A stretch of DNA of 34,522 nt from Peptoniphilus sp. BV3C26 (GTDB lineage Bacteria > Bacillota > Clostridia > Tissierellales > Peptoniphilaceae). Below the pieces are notes generated by a model that saw only the letters and a program-made list of their open reading frames with translations, searched no databases and was not told where the DNA came from. A program made the position numbers and the translations under genes. Below, in pieces: positions 10,561 to 18,397 of the stretch. How positions within the stretch are numbered: the first letter of the stretch is position 1; every line of letters begins with the position of its first letter. The stretch is taken from positions 1-34,522 of the forward strand of contig NZ_AWXB01000014.1 in NCBI RefSeq assembly GCF_000478985.1, given 5' to 3'.

Positions 10561-12274
10561 TTAGATTATTCTTGTACCTATCTACAAGCTCCCTTATACT
10601 ATCTTCAATTTCTCTTAAAAAGTCTTCTTTATCTACTTTTCCAGAGCTAATCTTTGCAAGTTTCATTTCCCATTCAGAAGTTGTTTCTGCCGACTTAAAC
10701 TTATCCTCTACAATCGATACAAGTCTATTGCCTTTTTCTGTTACAAGTAAGTTTTTCTTATCTCTTTTTATAAGGTCCTTATGGATAAGATTTTCAATAA
10801 TTCCTGCTCTTGTAGCTGGTGTTCCTAAGCCTTTTCTTTCTACTTCTATGTCTTTATCCAAGGATTCTACTCCTGCATTCTCCATAGCCTTTAAAAGTGT
10901 ATCTTCATTATAATGACTTGGAGCTTTGGTAAATTTCTCCGATATATTTTTAGAAGTTAGCTTAATTTTATCTCCAGTCTTTACATCTGGTAATTCATTT
11001 TCTTGTCTTTGTTTTCCATAAGGCTTTAAATACTTGGCATAACCTTCATCGATTATAGTCTTGCCACTTGCATTAAAGTTAAACTTGTCATATTCATATT
11101 TGATTTTTCTACTAGATTCCTTTAAGTTATCCGAACATGAAGCAAGTAATTTATTCTTAATTAGATTATAGATTTTGCTTTCTTTATCAGATATATCTTT
11201 AGCTTTTCCAATACCTAATATAGTAGGAATAATTGCATAGTGGTCTGTAACCTTAGATGAATTAAAAATAGACTTATAATTTGATTCATTGATTTTAAAA
11301 TCATCTTCAAGTCCTTCTAATAATTCTTTCATAGTATTAACCATATCATCGGTTAAATACCTACTATCTGTTCTTGGATATGTGATTAGCTTTTTTTCAT
11401 ACAAGCCTTGTGCCAGGTTTAAAGTGTCATTTGCTGAATATCCAAAATATTTATTTGCTTCTCTTTGTAAGGTAGTGAGATCATAAGGCTTATCTGGTTT
11501 TGTGCTTACCTCTTTATCTTCTACCTCTGTAATAACTATTTCATCTTCTAGTAGATTTAATAGTTGTTCTGCAACTTCAATTCTATCAATCCTATCTGAT
11601 ACAAGTTTCAATCCTTCATAAGATATGTCAACTGTATAATATTTTTGCTTCTTAAATAGGTTTATTTCGCTATCTCTTTTAGCTATTAAATATAGAGTTG
11701 GTGTTTGTACTCTACCAACTGAATATGTTTCCTTATAAATGCAAGAATAAAGCCTACTTAAATTCATTCCCACCAGCCAATCAGCAATTGCTCTTGCACT
11801 TGCTGATCTATATAGGTCTTCAAAGTTTTCTCCGTTTTTAAGATTTCTAAATCCATCTTCAATAGCTTTGTTTTCCATTGAAGATATCCAAAGTCTTTGA
11901 ATCTTCTTCTTACATTTAGCTTGATTATATACAAGCCTAAAAATAAGTTCTCCTTCTCTACCAGCATCACAAGCATTTATAACTGTGTCGATGTTCTTAT
12001 CGTTTAAAAGTTTCTTTAAAACTCCATATTGTTTCTTAGTGCTTTTAGATACTTCATAAATATAGTCTTCTGGGATTATAGGAAGAGTGTCTATTGTCCA
12101 TTTCTTCCATTTTTCGTCTATCTTATCTGGACTTGCCATTTGAATTAAATGACCGACACACCAAGAAACAATGTATCCATTCCCCTCATAATATCCGTTT
12201 TTTCTTGTTCTTGATCCAATTACTTTTGCAATTGTAACTGCTACACTTGGCTTTTCTGCTATTACTAACTTCAT
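10553..12274 (-). CDS. topB: DNA topoisomerase III (type IA)
   Basis: This 573-aa single-strand-passing topoisomerase probably relaxes or decatenates ICE DNA during transfer or replication. The TOPRIM domain begins KLVIAEKPSVA and contains DAGREGELIF (about 103-112). The active-site tyrosine is Tyr299 in LITYPRTDSRYL, preceded by SVGRVQTPTL. The C-terminal TPATRAGIIE segment is also typical. It is shorter than E. coli Topo III (about 650 aa) but similar to ICE-borne copies. I set the start at 12274, where GGAGG lies 5 nt upstream; an ATG at 12286 would place that ribosome binding site inside the coding region. A terminator hairpin ends only about 16 nt upstream of this start. Confidence 0.93.
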   Translation of the reverse strand: MKLVIAEKPSVAVTIAKVIGSRTRKNGYYEGNGYIVSWCVGHLIQMASPDKIDEKWKKWTIDTLPIIPEDYIYEVSKSTKKQYGVLKKLLNDKNIDTVINACDAGREGELIFRLVYNQAKCKKKIQRLWISSMENKAIEDGFRNLKNGENFEDLYRSASARAIADWLVGMNLSRLYSCIYKETYSVGRVQTPTLYLIAKRDSEINLFKKQKYYTVDISYEGLKLVSDRIDRIEVAEQLLNLLEDEIVITEVEDKEVSTKPDKPYDLTTLQREANKYFGYSANDTLNLAQGLYEKKLITYPRTDSRYLTDDMVNTMKELLEGLEDDFKINESNYKSIFNSSKVTDHYAIIPTILGIGKAKDISDKESKIYNLIKNKLLASCSDNLKESSRKIKYEYDKFNFNASGKTIIDEGYAKYLKPYGKQRQENELPDVKTGDKIKLTSKNISEKFTKAPSHYNEDTLLKAMENAGVESLDKDIEVERKGLGTPATRAGIIENLIHKDLIKRDKKNLLVTEKGNRLVSIVEDKFKSAETTSEWEMKLAKISSGKVDKEDFLREIEDSIRELVDRYKNNLNE

Positions 12275-12290
12275 TAATACCTCCATAAAT

Positions 12291-12321
12291 AAAAAAAGAG
12301 CGAAAGATTTCTCTCTCGCTC
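12291..12321 (-). terminator. Intrinsic terminator hairpin between the DUF4366 gene and topB
   Basis: On the minus strand GAGCGA and TCGCTC form a stem (12321-12298) with extra AGA/TCT pairing, followed directly by seven T (12297-12291). It lies 16 nt downstream of the DUF4366 stop codon. The U-tract runs almost into the topB ribosome binding site, leaving no room for a promoter between them. Confidence 0.8.
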
Positions 12322-12337
12322 AAACTTTTAAAAATTA

Positions 12338-13204
12338 TTATAATAGTTCATCTTCATCGTCTTCATCTAAAGATTCTTCATTACTTTCTTCATTGTCAGA
12401 TTCATCTTCTGACTCACTAATATAATCCTTATCATCTTCTTCAAAGTCTTCCAACATTTTATCTTCTTTTGCTTTAACTACTTTAAAATAATATCCCGCT
12501 CCTATAACTCCTCCAATTACAAGTGCAACAATTAGAAATGAACCTATCCCGCTTTTCTTTTCTTCTTTTACTGGAACAGTCTTAGGTTCTTCTTTTTTTA
12601 CTTCTTCTTTCTTAGGCTCTTCAACCTTTATAGTGTTTTTATCTTCTGATTCAATCATATTAAGTAGATCTTGCTCTCCTACTTCTGTTAATAATCTTAC
12701 ATTATCCTGGTTTGATGAGTGATCCACTATTAGGTGCATAGTTTTTCCACTTTTAGTTTGAAATGTTAAAAATTGTCTTACATCTACTGGATTTTCTTTA
12801 TCTTTTTCTGTGTCTCCACTTGGTGTTATATCTTTTCCATTCCTATCTACATTTTCAATTACTGAACCTCTTGCTTTATTTTCCTGTGTCGCAAGATTAT
12901 TTACTGCCTTTGTATTACCACCTTTTACAAGTGGTGTTTTCTTCGGAGGATTATTTGAAGGCTTATTTGCTTCACTTGTATTTCCTGGTATTCTTGGAAC
13001 ATCTTGATAAGGAATTTCTTCTTTTGATGGTGTAAAAACATCGTCTTTCAACATTTTTTCAAATTCTTCTTTTTGTGGTTCATATATTGATTCACTTTGA
13101 TTTTCTATTTGCCCTTCATTTGTCATTGCAAATGTAGTTACTGGTACTGTAAATGTAAAAAGGAGTAACGCTATGGCTACTCCTCGTTTAATGCTCATAT
13201 TCAT
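12338..13204 (-). CDS. DUF4366 (CD1107-family) mobile-element membrane protein
   Basis: This 288-aa protein is recognised by the conserved block around FLTFQTKSGKTMHLIVDH and LLTEVGEQDLLNMIE (about 145-185), which defines the DUF4366/CD1107 family found at this position in CTn elements. It has an N-terminal signal peptide ending near TTFA, a Pro/Asn/Lys-rich extracellular spacer, the family domain, a second spacer rich in KEE repeats, and a membrane helix at about 222-243. The cytoplasmic tail is extremely acidic (Asp/Glu/Ser). The topology implies a surface domain anchored by a single helix. It follows the surface protein gene by 14 nt. Its molecular role in conjugation is unknown. Confidence 0.85.
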   Translation of the reverse strand: MNMSIKRGVAIALLLFTFTVPVTTFAMTNEGQIENQSESIYEPQKEEFEKMLKDDVFTPSKEEIPYQDVPRIPGNTSEANKPSNNPPKKTPLVKGGNTKAVNNLATQENKARGSVIENVDRNGKDITPSGDTEKDKENPVDVRQFLTFQTKSGKTMHLIVDHSSNQDNVRLLTEVGEQDLLNMIESEDKNTIKVEEPKKEEVKKEEPKTVPVKEEKKSGIGSFLIVALVIGGVIGAGYYFKVVKAKEDKMLEDFEEDDKDYISESEDESDNEESNEESLDEDDEDELL

Positions 13205-13218
13205 TTTTCTATCCTTTC

Positions 13219-15570
13219 TTATTTTACATTTTTAAATACATAGACTGCTTTTCTATCATTGTCCCATTCTATTGTTTGGTTTTTACCATCTTTAATATCT
13301 CCATGACTTGCTCCAAAAGCTTTGGCAATGTTTGAAATTGAAGCATGAATTCTTCCATTTATAATCACTGGCTTAACATCTGAATTGTAGACCTTTCCAT
13401 CTGAATCTTTCATAACACCAGTATCAATATTTAGTCTTAATGTCTTTTTAGCTAGGATATTATTCTCTTTATTTGAGAAAATAGCTTCACGAGTAGAGTT
13501 GTCGTACTCAACATTAAAACCTAGAGTATATGCAATATATCTTACTGGAATCATAGTTCTTCCTTGGTCTACATAAGTTTTTACGTCCATATAGACTGTT
13601 GTCTTACCATCTTTGTTGATAATGTTATAGAAGTTTTTGTCTACTTGGAAAACTGCAAATTCTTTTTCATCTTTAACTTGTTTTTTACCTTGTTGTTCCT
13701 CTTGCTTTTTCATCTTGTTAAGATCAAATTGATTTAGGATGTTCTTATCATCAGCTTTCAAAAGTTCGTCCCACTTCTTATCTTGAGATTTCTTATCTTC
13801 TTTCTTCTCTTTGTTTTCTTTTTGGAGTTTTAGAAGTTCATCTAATTTCTTAGATAAGCCTTGGTTTATATTTTTTTCTTTTTCATCTTTAGCTTGCTTT
13901 TCAAGTTCTTCTTTAGCTTTTTTATTTGCTTCCTCGATTAACTTCTTGGCTTCTTCAATTTTCTTATCTAACTCTTCTTTTAGCTTTTTAATTTCTTCTT
14001 CAGAAGCTTTTTGTTTTCCTTCTAGTCCTTTAATCTTCTCTTCTAATTCTTTTTTTGTATTTTCAGAAGATTCTTTTAAACTATCAATAGCCTTTTGAAG
14101 CTCTTCAATTTTCTTACAGCATTCTGACTTAGAATTTTCTGTTTCTTTCTTTTTAGACTCTAAATCTTTTATCTTATTATCTTTTTCATCAAGAGCTTTT
14201 TCTAAGCCCTTAATTTTATTATCTTTATCCTCAATTTCTTTAGTCTTTTTTGCAAGTTCTCCTTCTAAAGACTCAAGCTTTTCTTGCATTTCTTTGATTT
14301 TATTTTCGTTTTTATCTGTCTTTTCTTTCTCAGCTTCTAACTCCCATTTTGTAGATGAATAATCTTCTTTTAGTTTTGCATTTTCATCTTGTAATCTTTT
14401 TAATTCATCTTTAAGCTGAGTAATTTCTGCTATTAGTTCATCATTATTGGAGTTTTTAAGATCCTCAATTTCTTTATTCAATTGAGCAATCTTATTGTCT
14501 TTATCTCTAATTTCTTCTTCTAGCCTAGCTTTTTCTTGTTTTAGTTTCTCTCCATTATCTTTGCAAGATTCTAACTTTTCCTTTAACTCATCTATCTTTG
14601 ATTGATCTTCTTGTTTCTTATCATTTAAGTCTTTGATCTGATTTTCTAAGTCCTTAATGTTTTTAGTTAAATCATCAATCTTGTTGTCCTTTTCATCAAT
14701 ATCTTGTCCTGTCAAATCAGTTTGAGTACCAATGGAATATTTATTTGGATTGTATATAGTCATCTTTCCTTGATACATATCATTGTTATAATCAAATTCA
14801 AGTTCTACACTATCTACGTTCTTATCAAAGACAAACTCTCCATTTTCAAACCTTAATCCATTAGGAATAGATTTGAATCCTTGATTTCCGTTGAAACCAA
14901 AATGATTTTCGTAAAATGGATTTTGTTTTGGTCTATATTCAACATCTTGATTATGGAATACTCCTTTACTGTTAATGTTTGGATTGCCTAAAACTTTTAC
15001 AGTGTGCAGTTTATTTCTTGAAAAAGCATACTGTTCAATTGTCTTCACAGACCTCGGTATAGTTATTTCTTGGAGGTTATTTCTTTCAAAAGCATTATGT
15101 TCAATATTTACCAAAGTATCAGGTAAAGTCACTTCTCTAAGTCCACAATTGAAAAATGCTAAACCACCAAGATAAGTTAGACTATTTGATAGTTTTACCT
15201 CGTCTATACTTGCATCGTAAAAGGCAGCATAACCTAAATGCTTAACAGAATCAGGAATAATTACTTTATCCCAATGTTTGCCACGTCCAAATTCTCTTTT
15301 ATATCTAAGTTCATCGTTTGAATGACTTAAAGAATAATTTCCATTTATAGATTTCGTTCCTTCAGGAAATACTAGAACATTTGTCTTTTCTTTCTTTTCT
15401 AAGCCCTTATCACTAAAGGCTATTATATTTCCCTCAGAGGAATACATAAAATCATCTTCCGTCCAAGTAACATCAGACTTTGCAAATGCACTTGTATGCA
15501 CAGTTGATGTCAAAATTAATAAAAGAGCCATAAAAAAGGCTCTTAGTCTGTTCGTATTAAATTTCTTCAT
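13219..15570 (-). CDS. Secreted LRR / coiled-coil / copper-amine-oxidase-N-like surface protein
   Basis: This 783-aa protein probably extends from the cell surface. After a signal peptide (cleavage near HTSAFA) come BspA-type leucine-rich repeats (about 80-200) with repeated LPDTL..I...AF and IPRSVKTIEQYAF patterns. A very long coiled coil rich in Lys/Glu/Asp/Asn heptads follows (about 290-610). The C-terminal domain (about 640-775) resembles the copper amine oxidase N-terminal-like module common on surface proteins of anaerobic cocci, with GRTMIPVRYIAYTLGF. No LPXTG motif is seen, so the C-terminal module may bind the envelope. Its place between DUF4315 and DUF4366 suggests a mating-pair adhesin or stalk. 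Domain identities are good; the adhesin role is inferred. Confidence 0.8.
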   Translation of the reverse strand: MKKFNTNRLRAFFMALLLILTSTVHTSAFAKSDVTWTEDDFMYSSEGNIIAFSDKGLEKKEKTNVLVFPEGTKSINGNYSLSHSNDELRYKREFGRGKHWDKVIIPDSVKHLGYAAFYDASIDEVKLSNSLTYLGGLAFFNCGLREVTLPDTLVNIEHNAFERNNLQEITIPRSVKTIEQYAFSRNKLHTVKVLGNPNINSKGVFHNQDVEYRPKQNPFYENHFGFNGNQGFKSIPNGLRFENGEFVFDKNVDSVELEFDYNNDMYQGKMTIYNPNKYSIGTQTDLTGQDIDEKDNKIDDLTKNIKDLENQIKDLNDKKQEDQSKIDELKEKLESCKDNGEKLKQEKARLEEEIRDKDNKIAQLNKEIEDLKNSNNDELIAEITQLKDELKRLQDENAKLKEDYSSTKWELEAEKEKTDKNENKIKEMQEKLESLEGELAKKTKEIEDKDNKIKGLEKALDEKDNKIKDLESKKKETENSKSECCKKIEELQKAIDSLKESSENTKKELEEKIKGLEGKQKASEEEIKKLKEELDKKIEEAKKLIEEANKKAKEELEKQAKDEKEKNINQGLSKKLDELLKLQKENKEKKEDKKSQDKKWDELLKADDKNILNQFDLNKMKKQEEQQGKKQVKDEKEFAVFQVDKNFYNIINKDGKTTVYMDVKTYVDQGRTMIPVRYIAYTLGFNVEYDNSTREAIFSNKENNILAKKTLRLNIDTGVMKDSDGKVYNSDVKPVIINGRIHASISNIAKAFGASHGDIKDGKNQTIEWDNDRKAVYVFKNVK

Positions 15571-15796
15571 TATGAATGTTCTCCTTTTCTTTTAATTTTT
15601 CTTCTCTTTTTCTATCATTGATTTTCTCCATTAATTCTTCCAAGCTGATATTGTTCCTCCTAAGAGTTACAATTATTTCTTCATTTTCAACTTGTATTTC
15701 TTCATCGCAAATTTCCTTGTATTTTGCATTTAGATTTTTTAATTTCTCTTCTATTTTTTTCTTTTTGTTTCTAATACTTATAAGCTTCCTGTTCAC
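15557..15796 (-). CDS. DUF4315-family small coiled-coil protein
   Basis: I start this 79-aa protein at the GTG at 15796 (MNRKLISIRN), not at an ATG 54 nt upstream, because GGGAG lies about 8 nt before the GTG and the longer start would run into the preceding gene. The sequence is a basic and acidic helical hairpin, followed by EEIIVTLRRNNISLEELMEK, as in DUF4315 proteins that occupy this position in CTn elements. There is no signal peptide or membrane segment. It lies 14 nt after the NlpC/P60 gene and overlaps the next gene by 14 nt, so it is translationally coupled. Function is unknown. Confidence 0.8.
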   Translation of the reverse strand: MNRKLISIRNKKKKIEEKLKNLNAKYKEICDEEIQVENEEIIVTLRRNNISLEELMEKINDRKREEKLKEKENIHNEEI

Positions 15797-15810
15797 ATAA
15801 TATCTCCCTT

Positions 15811-18390
15811 CTATCTTGGTCTTCCAAAACCATAAAAGTGTGATTTCCAATATTTTGAATTTATTGATGTGTATTGAATTGGATCTCCTGCGTGAATCAT
15901 CATTCCGTTACCTGCATATATTCCTACGTGAGATATTGGTGTTCCACTGTTATATGTTGAGTGGAAAAATATAATATCTCCAGGTTGAGCTTCACTTGGA
16001 CTTACTGGATTACAATAGTCTTTGTATATTCTCCATGCAGTTGTTCTTGGCATTCTCTTTACACCAGACTTTGTAAATGACCAACATACAAAACCTGAGC
16101 AGTCAAAGTTAGATGGTCCACTTGCTCCAAACACATATCTTTTACCTATATGTTTTTCTGCTTCATTAAATAAGGCTTTTGCAGTAGCTGAATCAAAAGC
16201 AAGACCAGGATTTCCAAAGTTTGGATTATCTACTATTTCTCCTAAGTCCCCATTACCTGTTCCAAAAACATCTCCCATATTTCCCTTAGCTTCAAGAAGA
16301 GCTTCATAATGAACTACATTGTCTGGATAATCTTTAAATATTTCCCTAACAACTTCATCCATTTCTTTTTTCTTTAAAGTTACAATTAACTTTTTATATT
16401 CGTACTCTTCTTTTTCATAGCTAGTATAAGGATTGCCACGACTATCATATCTAGTTCTTGCTACTGTTCTTGTTCTAATTTCAATTTCTTCCTTAAAGTC
16501 AAGCTTATACATCTTATCGAAAAGTTCTTTTAAAATTCCTTTTACTTCAGATGCTGATTTTACTTCCCCATATCTTGAAGTTATATAGGATAAAAGTTCA
16601 TGAGTATTATGACCAATTTCTCCTTCTTTGTTTATGATATATTCGTCATATCCAGGATGACTTGTTTTTACACTTTCTATTTGTGATTGTAGGTCATATT
16701 CCATTGATGAAAATTCTTGATTAACTTCACTTAGAACTGTATCTTGTGATAAGTATGTTGTTGTCATTACTGAGTTAACAGAGTTACTTAATCCACTCAT
16801 ACCAACACTCCCACCACCAATCATGATTGATAGCATAAGACCTAGTCCTATTACTAGAAATAGAATCATCTTACTTTTTCTTACGATAAGCTCTTTAGAA
16901 GCCTTACCTAAACTTAAAATAGCTTTTTTAACTCGATCTACCAGTCTTGTTTCGTGCTTTTTAGCTATCATGCTCTTCATTTGCTTTCTCTGGTAAAACT
17001 TCTTAAATCTATTTTTCTTTATATAGGCGTCTGACTTTTTTAAATCTTCCAAGCCACTTTTAAACTCCAACTTGCTTTTTCTCTTTCTTATTTTCTTATC
17101 AAGTTTAGATAACTTTTTTAAGGACTTTTTCTTTTTGTCTAACTTATATTTCCTTATTCCATGCTGAAGCTTAGAGCTTACATTAGCGACTTTTTCTCCA
17201 GATTCTACACCAGTATTGTCCGATCCTGAACTTAAATAATCTCTCACTAACTCTGATGACTTAGCTCCAGATAATAAAACCCCAGAAGATAGACTTCCTT
17301 TAGTTTTATTCTTTAAAATATTATCCTTTAGCTTGCTTTTAGACTTTTCAAGCTCACCAATCTTTTTATCTGAGATAAAATCTTTAACATCTTGTGCTTT
17401 CTTAGAATCTTTCGTTGTAACTTTCTTAGATTCACTTTTTAAGTCATCGATTTTCTTTCGAGTGAATTTATCACTTTCATAATTTTTTCTTTTGTAGTAA
17501 GTCTTCTTTTTGTTAACTTTCTTTTGTTCTGAAGGTTTAAGGCTTGTTTCTTTTTCATCTTTTATAAATTCTTGATTATTTTCTTTAATCTCAGGATTAT
17601 CTAAAGTTTTTTCTGTATCAATTTCGCTTAGCTTACTTTCTTTATCTTTTTCTTTAGAAATTTTTTCCTTATCTCTAAACTTCTTTTCTTGATAAAGTTT
17701 CTGCTTTTGTTTTTTATCGATATTAGCATTACTATCGTTCTTGCTTACTTCATCTTTAACAAGCTTATCTCTTCTATATATTCTCTTACTTTTCTTTGCT
17801 TCAATAGGTTTTTCTTCACTTGTATGGATTCGCTTAGACTCTTTCTCGTTGATTTTGTCTTGGAATTTATCCTTACTATGGATAAGTTTATCCTCATAAT
17901 TTTTAAGAACTTGTCTTTTACTTGATGGTTTCTTATTGCTTATTGGTTGAGACTTAGCTGAAATATCATCTGTTGTTAGTTTATTAGAATTAATATTTCT
18001 ACTGTTTTCACTATCAAAATTTACTTTTTTAAAGTCTACATCTAAGTCTTCATCAAGTTTAAAGCTTTCATCTGTCCTTATTTCAAGATTAGCTTGTTTT
18101 GTTTCTTCAGCCTTATTCTTATTATTTAAAACTTCTTTTCTGATTCTTTCCTTGTTTTTAGCCTTCTGAAAATCTTTTAGTTTATCTTGTTTTTGATCTT
18201 TAGCTAATATATTCTCATGGATAAGTTTAGATTCTTTTTCTGAAATTTTATCTCCGAACCTATCCTTAGTCTTAATAATCTTATTAGTATAATCATCTGA
18301 ATGAACAAGTTTACTATCTATATTCTTTTCAGGAGCGTCCCTATTTCGGATAATTTTATTTTGAAAATCTTTTTTTAGTTTTTTATCCAT
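15811..18390 (-). CDS. NlpC/P60 peptidoglycan hydrolase of the transfer apparatus (CD1108 family)
   Basis: This 859-aa protein probably opens the cell wall for the conjugation channel, the role of VirB1-like or Tn916 Orf14-like proteins. The first ~500 residues are highly charged, Lys/Asp/Ser-rich and probably disordered, with repeated motifs such as KLIHS.DKFQDKI.EKESK. A single membrane helix lies at about 507-530 (LFLVIGLGLMLSIMI). The extracellular part ends in an NlpC/P60 domain: the catalytic Cys is residue 764 in NFDCSGFVCWSF, with histidines in ISHVGIY and MMIHAG. The unusually long cytoplasmic tail is a family feature of unknown purpose. It begins 8 nt after the VirB4 gene. Confidence 0.88.
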   Translation of the reverse strand: MDKKLKKDFQNKIIRNRDAPEKNIDSKLVHSDDYTNKIIKTKDRFGDKISEKESKLIHENILAKDQKQDKLKDFQKAKNKERIRKEVLNNKNKAEETKQANLEIRTDESFKLDEDLDVDFKKVNFDSENSRNINSNKLTTDDISAKSQPISNKKPSSKRQVLKNYEDKLIHSKDKFQDKINEKESKRIHTSEEKPIEAKKSKRIYRRDKLVKDEVSKNDSNANIDKKQKQKLYQEKKFRDKEKISKEKDKESKLSEIDTEKTLDNPEIKENNQEFIKDEKETSLKPSEQKKVNKKKTYYKRKNYESDKFTRKKIDDLKSESKKVTTKDSKKAQDVKDFISDKKIGELEKSKSKLKDNILKNKTKGSLSSGVLLSGAKSSELVRDYLSSGSDNTGVESGEKVANVSSKLQHGIRKYKLDKKKKSLKKLSKLDKKIRKRKSKLEFKSGLEDLKKSDAYIKKNRFKKFYQRKQMKSMIAKKHETRLVDRVKKAILSLGKASKELIVRKSKMILFLVIGLGLMLSIMIGGGSVGMSGLSNSVNSVMTTTYLSQDTVLSEVNQEFSSMEYDLQSQIESVKTSHPGYDEYIINKEGEIGHNTHELLSYITSRYGEVKSASEVKGILKELFDKMYKLDFKEEIEIRTRTVARTRYDSRGNPYTSYEKEEYEYKKLIVTLKKKEMDEVVREIFKDYPDNVVHYEALLEAKGNMGDVFGTGNGDLGEIVDNPNFGNPGLAFDSATAKALFNEAEKHIGKRYVFGASGPSNFDCSGFVCWSFTKSGVKRMPRTTAWRIYKDYCNPVSPSEAQPGDIIFFHSTYNSGTPISHVGIYAGNGMMIHAGDPIQYTSINSKYWKSHFYGFGRPR

Positions 18391-18397
18391 ATCACAC

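Noticed and set aside
13811-14098. Plus-strand ORF rich in Phe and Ser opposite the coiled-coil gene
   Set aside because: Lys/Glu-rich coiled coils give Phe/Ser/Leu antisense frames; this is a known artefact.
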